From positions 62,001 to 126,000 of the forward strand of contig CALVDO010000001.1 of NCBI GenBank assembly GCA_944326355.1: 64,000 nt of DNA, written 5' to 3'. The notes under the pieces are model-generated. The model was not told where the DNA came from. It did not search any database and saw only the letters and a program-made list of their open reading frames with translations. Both the position numbers and the translations under genes were made by a program. Origin of the DNA: an uncultured Bacteroidales bacterium. GTDB taxonomy: Bacteria > Bacteroidota > Bacteroidia > Bacteroidales > UBA932. Positions 49,085 to 57,439 of this stretch are shown here, piece by piece (the stretch's first letter is position 1; every line of letters starts with the position of its first letter).

Positions 49085-50437
49085 ATGAAGGCAAGCGACA
49101 TGGAAAAGAAGAAAGTGTACATCGAGACTTACGGCTGCCAGATGAACGTGAATGACACCGAGGTTATGCTCTCCATACTTGAGGACGCAGGCTACGAGCC
49201 CGCCGAAACGATGGAGGAAGCCGACGTCATCCTCGCCAACACGTGTTCCATCAGGGAGAACGCCGAGCAGCGCGTATGGGGCAGAATAGACAGGTTCAGG
49301 CTTGAGAAGAAGAAGCGCGGCGGAGTCATCATAGGCATCACGGGCTGTATGGCGGAAAGGCTCAAGGACAAGCTGCTGGACAACCATGTCGTCGACCTCG
49401 TGGCCGGGCCGGACTCGTACAGAAGCCTGCCGGAGATGCTGAGGAACGTGTCTCCGGACAATCCGCAGATCAACGTGCTGCTGTCGCACGAGGAGACCTA
49501 CGCAGACATAGTTCCGGTCAGGACGGACAAGAACGGCGTGTCGGCCTACATATCCATCATGCGCGGATGCAACAACGCGTGCTCATACTGCGTCGTCCCG
49601 TACACGAGAGGGGCGGAGAGGAGCAGGGATCCGAAGACGATACTCAGGGAGGCGGAGGATCTCTTCTCCAGAGGCTACAGGGAAGTGTGCCTGCTGGGGC
49701 AGAATGTGGACTCGTATTTCTGGGAGGATCCGGAGTCGGCCGACGGCAACGTCAATTTCGCACAGCTGCTTGAGGCCGTGGCAAAGATAAGCCCCGACCT
49801 CCGCGTGAGATTCTCCACCTCACATCCTAAGGACATAAGCGACGAGGTCATCTATACGATGGCCATGTACGAAAACATCTGCCGGCACATCCATCTTCCG
49901 GTGCAGTCGGGAAGCGACGTAATGCTCGAGAAGATGCGGAGGAAATACACGAGGGAATGGTATCTGGAGCGCGTGAGGAAGATCCGCAGCGTGATTCCGG
50001 ACTGCGGACTGACGACCGACGTCATCGCAGGATTCTGCTCGGAGACCGAGGAGGACCACAAGGCCACGCTATCGCTCATGGAGGAGGTCGGCTTCGACTC
50101 GGCGTTCATGTTCCAGTATTCCGAAAGGCCCGGAACGCTTGCCGCGAGGAAATATCCTGATGACGTGCCCGAAGAGACCAAGACAAGGAGGCTCAACGAG
50201 ATAATAGCACTCCAGAGCCGTATGAGCCTGCTGAGCAACGAGAAGGATGTGGGCAAGACGTTCAGGGTGCTGACCGAGGGCACGTCAAAGAAGAGCGAGG
50301 GGGAACTTTTCGGCCGGACAAGCTCAAATAAGGTCTGCGTGTTCCCTGCCGAGGGCCATGGAAAGGGAGAATATCTGGAAGTGGAGGTCGTGTCCTGCAC
50401 TTCCGCCACACTCATAGCGAAACTCAAGCAACACTGA
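49085..50437 (+). CDS. miaB: tRNA-2-methylthio-N6-dimethylallyladenosine synthase
   Basis: 450 residues of the methylthiotransferase family. The N-terminal UPF0004 domain has cysteines in YGCQMNVNDTE, NTCSIRENA and TGCMAERL for the auxiliary iron-sulfur cluster. The radical-SAM motif CxxxCxxC is in RGCNNACSYCVVPYTRG. A TRAM domain forms the C-terminal ~65 residues (FRVLTEGTSKKSEGELFGRTSSNK). It adds a methylthio group to isopentenyladenosine 37 of tRNAs. ATG 49085 or 49100 (MEKKKVYIETYG) may be the start. It is followed by cls after 10 bases. Confidence 0.95.
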   Translation: MKASDMEKKKVYIETYGCQMNVNDTEVMLSILEDAGYEPAETMEEADVILANTCSIRENAEQRVWGRIDRFRLEKKKRGGVIIGITGCMAERLKDKLLDNHVVDLVAGPDSYRSLPEMLRNVSPDNPQINVLLSHEETYADIVPVRTDKNGVSAYISIMRGCNNACSYCVVPYTRGAERSRDPKTILREAEDLFSRGYREVCLLGQNVDSYFWEDPESADGNVNFAQLLEAVAKISPDLRVRFSTSHPKDISDEVIYTMAMYENICRHIHLPVQSGSDVMLEKMRRKYTREWYLERVRKIRSVIPDCGLTTDVIAGFCSETEEDHKATLSLMEEVGFDSAFMFQYSERPGTLAARKYPDDVPEETKTRRLNEIIALQSRMSLLSNEKDVGKTFRVLTEGTSKKSEGELFGRTSSNKVCVFPAEGHGKGEYLEVEVVSCTSATLIAKLKQH

Positions 50438-50447
50438 TATTCCGAAG

Positions 50448-51893
50448 ATGTTTTCCTATCTGAACGGCAGCTTCTGGTCATTTGTCTTCGTCCTGCTGAT
50501 CATCGGAACCCTGCTGGTCGTAATAACGGACGAGAGAGATTCTGGAAAGAAGATTTCATGGATTCTGGTGATAACCTTCCTCCCGGTCATAGGCATCATA
50601 CTGTACATAATGCTCGGCTTCGACATCCGTCGGGTAAGACTGTTCAGGACAAGAAGGAGAGATTTTCTGCGCTTCTTCCACAGCCGGTCCGACGCAAGGA
50701 CGAGAAGAATCCTGTTCGGGAACGACGCGACGATGAAGGTGGACGCGAGATACCGGGATCTGGCGACGCTGCTCTCAAAGAGCAACGGCACTTCCGTGAC
50801 CGACGGCAACGGCATCGAGATAATAACCTCCGGGAAGCGCAAGTTCGAGGCCCTGTCCGAAGACATAAGGAACGCCAGGCACCACATCCATGTGGAATAT
50901 TTCCTGTTCAAGAAGGACAAGAGCAGCAAGATGATCAAAAAGCTGCTTATGCAGAAGGCGAAAGAGGGCGTGAAGGTACGGTTCATCTATGAAAACATCG
51001 CCAACATCAACATCAGGCCGAGGTACTTCAAGGAAATGAGGAAAGCCGGAGTGGAGGTGGTCTCGTTCACCGACCCGAAATTCTCCGCACTCAGGCTGAG
51101 CGCCCTGCTCAACTACAGGGACCACAGGAAGATAGTGGTGATTGACGGAAAGATCGGCTACACGGGCGGGATGAACATCAGCGACGACTATTTCATCAGA
51201 TGGAGAGACACCCACATCCGGATCACCGGGAACGCCGTGGCGAGCCTCCAGTACAGCTTCATGGCGTCATTCATCAATTCCGGAGGAAAGATTGAAGACA
51301 ATCTGGGGCCGTACTTCCCGGTACAGGAGAAGCAGCTGGGGAACGACCTCCTGATGCAGATTGTGCCGGACGAGCCGGAAGACAACTGGCCGATACTCCA
51401 GATGGGCACGGTGTGGACGGTGGAGCACGCCAGAGACTACATCTATATACAGACTCCGTATTTCGTCCCTCCGGAACCGCTGCTGCTCGCCCTGAAGAGC
51501 ACGGCACTCAAAGGCACGGACGTGAGACTGATGGTCCCGCAGAAGCCTGACTCGGTCTACATGGGGCCGGCAAACAGATCCTATTATCACGAATGTCTCG
51601 AGGCCGGGATAAAAATCTACGAATGGACAGGCACGTTCATACACTCAAAGACCATTGTGTCCGACGACTACCTTTCAGTGATAGGCTCGGCCAACATGGA
51701 CTTCAGAAGCCTCGAAATCAATTATGAAGTAAACTCCTACATCTACAGCAAGGATGTCGCGCTGGCAAACAAGGCCATATTCATGAGAGACATGAAGCTC
51801 TGCAGGGAAATAACCCTGAACCGGTGGCGCAAGCGGCCGTGGTACAGCAAGCTCGGGCAGTCCGTCATGCAGCTTTTCGCTCCGATACTGTAG
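50448..51893 (+). CDS. cls: Cardiolipin synthase
   Basis: 481 residues. Two N-terminal membrane helices (FWSFVFVLLIIGTLLVVI and ISWILVITFLPVIGIILYIM) precede two phospholipase-D domains with HKD motifs: HRKIVVIDGKIGYTGGMN (about residue 224) and HSKTIVSDDYLSVIGSANMDFRS (about 400). The enzyme joins two phosphatidylglycerol molecules into cardiolipin at the inner membrane. It is probably cotranscribed with miaB. Length and layout are normal. Confidence 0.95.
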   Translation: MFSYLNGSFWSFVFVLLIIGTLLVVITDERDSGKKISWILVITFLPVIGIILYIMLGFDIRRVRLFRTRRRDFLRFFHSRSDARTRRILFGNDATMKVDARYRDLATLLSKSNGTSVTDGNGIEIITSGKRKFEALSEDIRNARHHIHVEYFLFKKDKSSKMIKKLLMQKAKEGVKVRFIYENIANINIRPRYFKEMRKAGVEVVSFTDPKFSALRLSALLNYRDHRKIVVIDGKIGYTGGMNISDDYFIRWRDTHIRITGNAVASLQYSFMASFINSGGKIEDNLGPYFPVQEKQLGNDLLMQIVPDEPEDNWPILQMGTVWTVEHARDYIYIQTPYFVPPEPLLLALKSTALKGTDVRLMVPQKPDSVYMGPANRSYYHECLEAGIKIYEWTGTFIHSKTIVSDDYLSVIGSANMDFRSLEINYEVNSYIYSKDVALANKAIFMRDMKLCREITLNRWRKRPWYSKLGQSVMQLFAPIL

Positions 51894-51911
51894 AGGCTGG
51901 CGCGGCCGGAA

Positions 51912-53243
51912 TCAGAACAGGCCGAAGAGCCTTTCGGCGACCGGAATGGCCTCCAGAGAGTCCAGCCTGTGCTCATACGCGCCGACGACGGCGGAGAAGG
52001 CATCCTTGCTCTCCGGCTTGAGCGGCTCAGCAGGAGGAGACTCCATCTTGAGCGGATTGATAGGACTCCCGTTCTTCCACACGCGGAAATCCAGATGCGG
52101 GCCGGTGCTCCTTCCGGTGGAGCCCACATAGCCGATGACCTCTCCCTGACGGACACGCTTTCCGACCTGAAGTCCGGGAGCATATCTCGAAAGATGCAGA
52201 TAGGCAGTGGAATAGACAGAATTATGTCTGATGCGCACGACATTGCCGCCCGCGCCCTCGTAGCGGCGGCTGGTCACGACTCCGTCACCGATGGTCATGA
52301 CCGGAGTGCCTGCCGGGGCCGCATAGTCGACGCCGGTATGGGGCTGGACTCGCCGCGTGACAGGATGTCTTCTGGCATAGCTGAAGCCGGAGCTTATCCT
52401 CGAATAGTGCAGAGGGGCCTTGAGAAACGCCTTGCGCATGCTCTCCCCCTTTTCATTCCAGTACACGTTGCCGCCGTCGCCCTGATTGAACATCACGGCA
52501 GGGAAATCCTCTCCGGCATGGGTGAAGACGGCATATCTGACCGTATCCACGGCTATGACCTCTCCATCGCACGTCTTTTCGTCATAGAAAACCCTGAACC
52601 TGTCTCCCTTCTGCAGCCCGAAAAAGTCAACCGTCCACGCATAGATGTCGGACAGATTCAGGATGAGCAGAGGGGAGACCCCTGCCTCAAGCATATCTTC
52701 CCAGAGAGAGGAAGTGATGGTCACGTCGGCATAGCGGGAGACCTCCGAAATCTCCTTCGCAATCTTAGTGACTCCGTAAGGAGGACGGCAGCTGAAAACT
52801 ACGCCATGCACCCTGTCCTGCCAATAGACAAGCCATTCCGGAGAACTGCCGTCCCGGTCAGACGCGGAATCTGAGCCGGAGCGGTCCGGAGAGGAGACCG
52901 GGTCCGAATAATATGCGGTATAGGCATTGCCGACTCTGAGCGACCGCACGTCAAAGACCGTGTCACAGGCAGCCGAGAGGGCATACGCCTCTGAAGCCGA
53001 CATGCCGAGCCGCATCAGGAGAGTGGAGAAGAACTCCCCTCTCCCAACCTTGCCGTCCACGGCCATGAGCGAATCCGGACTGAAGCCCGGAGGCAGGGCA
53101 GAAACATCTTCCGCAGCACATTCCGTTGCGGCTTCCGGCGCAGAGCCCGCCTGACAGCCAGCCTCGTCATTGCGGCCGCCGCAGCCCGAAAGCGCAAGCA
53201 GTGCGGCCGAAACTGCACAGAATATCGTCAAAACGTCTTTCAT
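51912..53243 (-). CDS. M23-family (LytM) peptidoglycan peptidase lipoprotein
   Basis: 443 residues from ATG 53243. The start gives a lipoprotein signal (MKDVLTIFCAVSAALLALSGC, Cys 21). The middle holds OapA/LysM-like segments (SLRVGNAYTAYYSD, FFGLQKGDRFRVFYDEKTCDG), typical of MepM-type endopeptidases. The C-terminal LytM domain has HxxxD in QPHTGVDYAAPAGTP and a second motif at GPHLDFRVWKNG, where the usual HxH reads HLD: the last zinc-ligand position carries Asp. It likely cuts peptide crosslinks, but activity depends on that change. An ATG at 53258 would add five residues. It is divergent from the mraZ cluster and has a consensus promoter. Confidence 0.88.
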   Translation of the reverse strand: MKDVLTIFCAVSAALLALSGCGGRNDEAGCQAGSAPEAATECAAEDVSALPPGFSPDSLMAVDGKVGRGEFFSTLLMRLGMSASEAYALSAACDTVFDVRSLRVGNAYTAYYSDPVSSPDRSGSDSASDRDGSSPEWLVYWQDRVHGVVFSCRPPYGVTKIAKEISEVSRYADVTITSSLWEDMLEAGVSPLLILNLSDIYAWTVDFFGLQKGDRFRVFYDEKTCDGEVIAVDTVRYAVFTHAGEDFPAVMFNQGDGGNVYWNEKGESMRKAFLKAPLHYSRISSGFSYARRHPVTRRVQPHTGVDYAAPAGTPVMTIGDGVVTSRRYEGAGGNVVRIRHNSVYSTAYLHLSRYAPGLQVGKRVRQGEVIGYVGSTGRSTGPHLDFRVWKNGSPINPLKMESPPAEPLKPESKDAFSAVVGAYEHRLDSLEAIPVAERLFGLF

Positions 53244-53271
53244 GGAGGACAATAACATTATAAAAGGAGAG

Positions 53272-53302
53272 CAAAGTTAGTCTTTAAAAAGACTCGCGCA
53301 AA
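53272..53302 (-). promoter_or_regulatory. Promoter of the M23 peptidase gene with inverted repeat in the spacer
   Basis: On the minus strand TTTG (53302-53299) and TAACTTTG (53279-53272) are separated by 19 bases. The spacer holds a perfect inverted repeat, AGTCTTT-AA-AAAGACT (53279-53294), which could be an operator. The start of transcription falls about 22 bases before the ATG. Confidence 0.8.
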
Positions 53303-53363
53303 CCGGCCGGGACATTTTGTGGAAAAAAATGTATAAGAATGGAAGAAAGTGGAAAATAATTCG

Positions 53364-53371
53364 TACTTTTG
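53364..53371 (+). promoter_or_regulatory. Bacteroidota -7 box for the mraZ/division cluster
   Basis: TACTTTTG matches TAnnTTTG, 60 bases before the mraZ ATG. The -33 region (53340-53345) lacks TTTG. MraZ homologues bind repeated GTGGAA/GTGGG motifs upstream of their own gene; GTGG occurs at 53318 and 53349 (TTGTGGAAAA and AGTGGAAAA), so two candidate MraZ boxes flank the promoter. Confidence 0.6.
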
Positions 53372-53430
53372 CCGCGAGAGGCCGGAACGAAAAGCAGACG
53401 CGGAAAACCGGACCTGCAGAAGGAGTGAAA

Positions 53431-53877
53431 ATGATAAGATTCATCGGGGAATACAGCGGCAAAATGGATGACAAGGGGCGCATGGTGCTGCCCTCTGCCT
53501 TCAAAAGCCTCATGTCCGCCGATGAGATGTCTCTCGTGGTGAGAAAAGACATATTCTCAGACTGCCTCGAGCTCTTCACCCTTCAGGAATGGAGCCGGAG
53601 ATCCGATGAGCTCAAGGCCAAGCTGAACTTCCTCAACGAGGAGCATAAGGCATTCTGGCGCAAGTTCATGCGCAGCCAGTCCATGCTGGAGGTCGACCCG
53701 AAGACCGGCAGAATCACCGTCCCCAGAAAGATGCTCGAGTCGATAGGGGTCATCAAGGAGGTGATCTTTGCCGGAGCCGACCATAAGATAGAGATATGGG
53801 CAAAGGAGAAGTTTGAAGGAGGCTGCATCTCCGACGAAGCCTTCATCGCCATTGCCGACAGACTTGCGAAGCTGTAA
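53431..53877 (+). CDS. mraZ: Transcriptional regulator MraZ
   Basis: 148 residues with two SpoVT/AbrB-like halves: IGEYSGKMDDKGRMVLPSAFKSLM in the first and VDPKTGRITVPRKMLESIGV in the second. MraZ forms rings that bind repeats ahead of its own gene and control the division and cell wall cluster. It is the first gene of that cluster, as normal. The ATG at 53431 follows a purine-rich AGAAGGAGTGAAA ribosome-binding site. Confidence 0.95.
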   Translation: MIRFIGEYSGKMDDKGRMVLPSAFKSLMSADEMSLVVRKDIFSDCLELFTLQEWSRRSDELKAKLNFLNEEHKAFWRKFMRSQSMLEVDPKTGRITVPRKMLESIGVIKEVIFAGADHKIEIWAKEKFEGGCISDEAFIAIADRLAKL

Positions 53878-53893
53878 ATCCGGGAGGTGTGAA

Positions 53894-54844
53894 ATGTCTG
53901 AATATCATATACCGGTTCTGCTTCAAGAAAGCGTTTCCGCACTCCTGACGGACCCGGCCGGGGTCTATGCCGATGCCACTTTCGGGGGAGGAGGCCACTC
54001 ACGTGAAATATTGTCGAGACTTTCTGCCGAAGGTCGCCTGATCGCCTTCGACAGAGACGCCGACGCAAGGGAAAATGCGCCGGAAGACAGTAGGTTCACC
54101 CTCATCCGCAACAACTTCAGATTCATCCGCAACTTCCTTCTGCTCGAAGGATACAGGGACGGGATTGACGGGATTCTCGCCGATCTGGGCGTATCGTCGC
54201 ACCAGTTCGACACGCCGGACAGAGGCTTCTCGTTCAGATACGAGGCAAGACTGGACATGAGGATGGACGCCGGCTCCGGGACAGAGACGGCGGCGGACGT
54301 CGTCAACGGAAGGTCAGAGCAGGAGCTCGAAAAGATATTCCGGACATACGGAGAGGTGACGGACAGCCGCAGGATAGCCAGACTGATATGCAAGGCAAGA
54401 GAAGCTTCCCCCATCCTCACGACCACCGGACTGGAAAGCGCAATAGCACAGGCACTTCCGCAGAACGCAAGACATAAGGCTCTGGCGAAGATATATCAGG
54501 CGCTCAGGATAGAGGTCAATCAGGAGATGAGGTCTCTGGAGAAATTTCTCTGCGGCGCGGCCGAATCCCTGAGACCGGGAGGAAGGCTCGCGGTGATCAC
54601 ATACCACTCCCTCGAGGACAGGATGGTCAAGAACTTCATCCGCTGCGGAAATGTTGACGGAAATGAGGAGAAGGACATCTACGGCAACGTGAAGGCTCCG
54701 CTCAGGGCGGTGACACGCAAGCCGGTCCTGCCGCAGGAAGAGGAGATCGGACGCAACACCAGAGCCAGAAGCGCAAAGCTCAGAGTAGCGGAAAAGATCG
54801 GGGCAACAAAGGATGACAACGGAGAAATGACGCCGGAGGTGTGA
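53894..54844 (+). CDS. rsmH: 16S rRNA (cytosine-1402 N4) methyltransferase
   Basis: 316 residues. SAM-binding motif ADATFGGGGHSREILSRL, catalytic segment GILADLGVSSHQFDTPDRGFSFR, and C-terminal YHSLEDRMVKNFIR with AVTRKPVLPQEEEIGRNTRARSAKLRVAEK are diagnostic. It methylates C1402 of 16S rRNA. The ATG is preceded by CGGGAGGTGTGAAATG, nearly identical to the next gene's start region. 16 bases separate it from mraZ. Confidence 0.96.
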   Translation: MSEYHIPVLLQESVSALLTDPAGVYADATFGGGGHSREILSRLSAEGRLIAFDRDADARENAPEDSRFTLIRNNFRFIRNFLLLEGYRDGIDGILADLGVSSHQFDTPDRGFSFRYEARLDMRMDAGSGTETAADVVNGRSEQELEKIFRTYGEVTDSRRIARLICKAREASPILTTTGLESAIAQALPQNARHKALAKIYQALRIEVNQEMRSLEKFLCGAAESLRPGGRLAVITYHSLEDRMVKNFIRCGNVDGNEEKDIYGNVKAPLRAVTRKPVLPQEEEIGRNTRARSAKLRVAEKIGATKDDNGEMTPEV

Positions 54845-54845
54845 A

Positions 54846-55316
54846 ATGGAGACAGACGAAAGACCAGACATAATGACTGAAGAAGCCGCTCCGGCTCCGG
54901 AAGAGGCCGGGACACGGACTCCGGAAGAGGAGCACAGGCAGTCCCGGGAAGAGGACGGAAGACAGGGAGACAGGAGGAAGGCGTCCAGAGCGGGCGGATT
55001 CATAATCAACAGCATCCAGGCCGCATTCCGGGCTGATTTCCTGAAAAGGGCGCATATAGACAGATATTTCCTGCACATCATATACATCTTCTTCCTGTTC
55101 GTGATGGCGATATGGATGAAGCTGGAGATAGAGCAGACCATGGCTGTGATGGAGGAAAACAGGGAAAGGGTCATGGACTACAGGATCTATCATGCGCAGA
55201 AGACTTACGAGGCAGTGAAGCTCGACAGGCTCACCACGGTGCAGACGATGCTTCAGGAGAAAGGCTCGGCCCTGACCATACCTGACAGGCCGGCCGATGT
55301 CATAAAGGAGAAATAG
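54846..55316 (+). CDS. ftsL: FtsL-like cell division protein
   Basis: 156 residues in the ftsL position between rsmH and ftsI. The first ~50 residues are acidic and charged (TEEAAPAPEEAGTRTPEEEH), then a basic stretch precedes one membrane helix (YFLHIIYIFFLFVMAIWMKLEI, about 73-94) and a periplasmic coiled-coil (AVMEENRERVMDYRIYHAQKTYEAV). This layout matches the FtsL-like proteins of Bacteroidota, which replace classical FtsL in the FtsQLB complex; sequence identity to E. coli FtsL is not visible. Its ATG lies two bases after the rsmH stop. Confidence 0.82.
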   Translation: METDERPDIMTEEAAPAPEEAGTRTPEEEHRQSREEDGRQGDRRKASRAGGFIINSIQAAFRADFLKRAHIDRYFLHIIYIFFLFVMAIWMKLEIEQTMAVMEENRERVMDYRIYHAQKTYEAVKLDRLTTVQTMLQEKGSALTIPDRPADVIKEK

Positions 55317-55324
55317 GGCGAAAG

Positions 55325-57439
55325 ATGGCAAAGGGAAACGATATGGAGAACAGAGAAAAAGGCAAGATGGACCGTGTCGGGGGAACCATGTTCACGATCT
55401 ATCTGGCGTGCATGGCCCTATGCGCCGTCTTCGTGCTGAGGATTCTCTATATCGACCTCATATTCAAGCCGGACCCGAAACTCGAGAAGTATCTCAGCAC
55501 AATGAGCACCAAAGAGATACTCGAGCCTGAAAGAGGATCCATTCTCGCCTGCGACGGCAGGCTGCTCGCCTCCACAATCCCCACATATCAGCTCTATATG
55601 GACTGCGCCGTGCGGAAACGGGAGTTCGCGAACATGAAAAACCCCGCGAAGGGAAAGGAAAAAGAGAGAGAATGGTGCGAAAAGGCAAGAGGTCTGGCCG
55701 ACAGCCTCGCCGCATTCTATGGAGACATGACCGGGGAACAATACTATGAGAAGATAATCAGCGGCCGTCGTCACAACGTAGGCTACATGAAGATAGGCGG
55801 AATAATCACGCATAAGGAGATGCGCAGGATAGAGAAGTTCCCTCTCTTCAATGAAGGCAAGAACTTCGGCGGCATCATAATGGAAAAATACGACACGAGG
55901 AAATACCCGTACGAATCACTCGCAAGAAGGGCGATAGGATATGTGAAGGACAACAGGGACACCGGCAAGACGAGAATCGGCATCGAGGGAAAATACAACT
56001 ACATCCTGAAGGGGACGCCGGGAATCGCATGGCTCAAGCCGACCGACGGGCAGAAGATGATTCCCGACTTCGACAGCACCTCGTTTGACGCCGTGAACGG
56101 GGCAGACATCCGCACGACGATAGACATCGACATCCAGGACATCGCGGACAGGGCTCTGAGAAAGAACTTCGAGGGAAAGGAGCACATCGAGGGCGGATGC
56201 GTGGTGGTGATGGACGTCAAGACCGGGGCCATACGCGCCATGGTCAACCTGAAGAAAGACGGGGACCGCTTCGGAGAGACGACTAACTACGCAATAGGGC
56301 GGGCGGCCGATCCCGGCTCCGTGTTCAAGCTCACCACGCTGATGACCCTGCTTGAGGACGGCAAGGTGACTCTCGATACGAAAGTGCCCACTTTCAGAGG
56401 TGAATGGTCGTGGAAGGGAATAAAGCTGCCGACAGACACATATCTCAGAGAACGCGGAGACATGATAACCGTGGCGGACGGGTTAAAGATCTCATCTAAC
56501 CATGTGTTCAGATACCTTGCCTGCACCCACTACGGCAATGACCTCGAAAGCCAGAAGAGATTTGTGGAAAAGCTCTATGAATACAAGATGGGCGAGACGT
56601 TCGACTTTGATCTGGAAGGACTCGCTCCTCCGGATATTCCCGATCCCGGGAGCAACGGCTGGAGCGCCACCACCCTGCCGTCGATAGCCATAGGCTACAG
56701 TGTGCTCGTGACGCCGCTCCACATACTCTCATTCTACAACGCAATAGCCAACGGAGGAAAGATGGTCCGCCCATACATCGCCGAAGACTCGGAATATGAA
56801 GGAAGGACGGAGCATGAATTCGGAGGAGGCCTGCTCAGCGGAGCGATATGCTCCGAAGCCACGGCGGACACGCTGGTCAGAGCGCTCAGACTCGTTGTCA
56901 CCGAGGGTACGGGAAGCAAGCTCAAGAACGCCAAATGCCCTGTCGCCGGCAAGACGGGAACGGCCCAGATGCTGTTTACCGACAAGGAGACGGGGAAATC
57001 GGTCTATAAGAACGGCAAGGGATTCAGGAAGCATCAGGGCTCGTTCGCGGGCTTCTTCCCGGCAGACGACCCTCAATATTCGGCCATAGTCGTCGTGTAT
57101 TCCCAGCCGTCCGGAACGGACTTCTACGGAGGAGGCATCCCGGCTGCCACATTTCTCGAGATAGTGAACGGCATCTGCGCCCTCTCTCCCGACAAGGGGA
57201 ACGAGATCGTCAGCACGGGAAGCGTTCCGGTCATGCGGAACTCCGGAGTGACATCCGGGGCGGACAACATCGAAGAGGTGCCGGATGTCCGTGGACTGGG
57301 ACTCGCCGATGCCCTGTGGTCGGTTGAGAACTGCGGCTACGAATGTGTGTACGAGGGCACAGGACATGTGGTGAGCCAGAGCCCGGCGGCAGGGGCCAAG
57401 AAAAAGAAAGGTGAAACCGTCAGACTGACATTGAGATGA
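55325..57439 (+). CDS. ftsI: Division-specific penicillin-binding protein (FtsI/PBP3-like, with PASTA domain)
   Basis: 704 residues, class B PBP. One N-terminal membrane helix (MFTIYLACMALCAVFVLRILYI), a dimerisation domain, and a transpeptidase domain with SxxK in PGSVFKL (about residue 331), SxN in ISSNHVFRYL (about 390) and KTG in AGKTGTAQ (about 543). The last ~55 residues form a PASTA domain (VPDVRGLGLADALWSVENCG to KKKGETVRLTLR). It crosslinks septal peptidoglycan together with FtsW, encoded at 61790. The stop overlaps the murE start (ATGA). Confidence 0.95.
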   Translation: MAKGNDMENREKGKMDRVGGTMFTIYLACMALCAVFVLRILYIDLIFKPDPKLEKYLSTMSTKEILEPERGSILACDGRLLASTIPTYQLYMDCAVRKREFANMKNPAKGKEKEREWCEKARGLADSLAAFYGDMTGEQYYEKIISGRRHNVGYMKIGGIITHKEMRRIEKFPLFNEGKNFGGIIMEKYDTRKYPYESLARRAIGYVKDNRDTGKTRIGIEGKYNYILKGTPGIAWLKPTDGQKMIPDFDSTSFDAVNGADIRTTIDIDIQDIADRALRKNFEGKEHIEGGCVVVMDVKTGAIRAMVNLKKDGDRFGETTNYAIGRAADPGSVFKLTTLMTLLEDGKVTLDTKVPTFRGEWSWKGIKLPTDTYLRERGDMITVADGLKISSNHVFRYLACTHYGNDLESQKRFVEKLYEYKMGETFDFDLEGLAPPDIPDPGSNGWSATTLPSIAIGYSVLVTPLHILSFYNAIANGGKMVRPYIAEDSEYEGRTEHEFGGGLLSGAICSEATADTLVRALRLVVTEGTGSKLKNAKCPVAGKTGTAQMLFTDKETGKSVYKNGKGFRKHQGSFAGFFPADDPQYSAIVVVYSQPSGTDFYGGGIPAATFLEIVNGICALSPDKGNEIVSTGSVPVMRNSGVTSGADNIEEVPDVRGLGLADALWSVENCGYECVYEGTGHVVSQSPAAGAKKKKGETVRLTLR

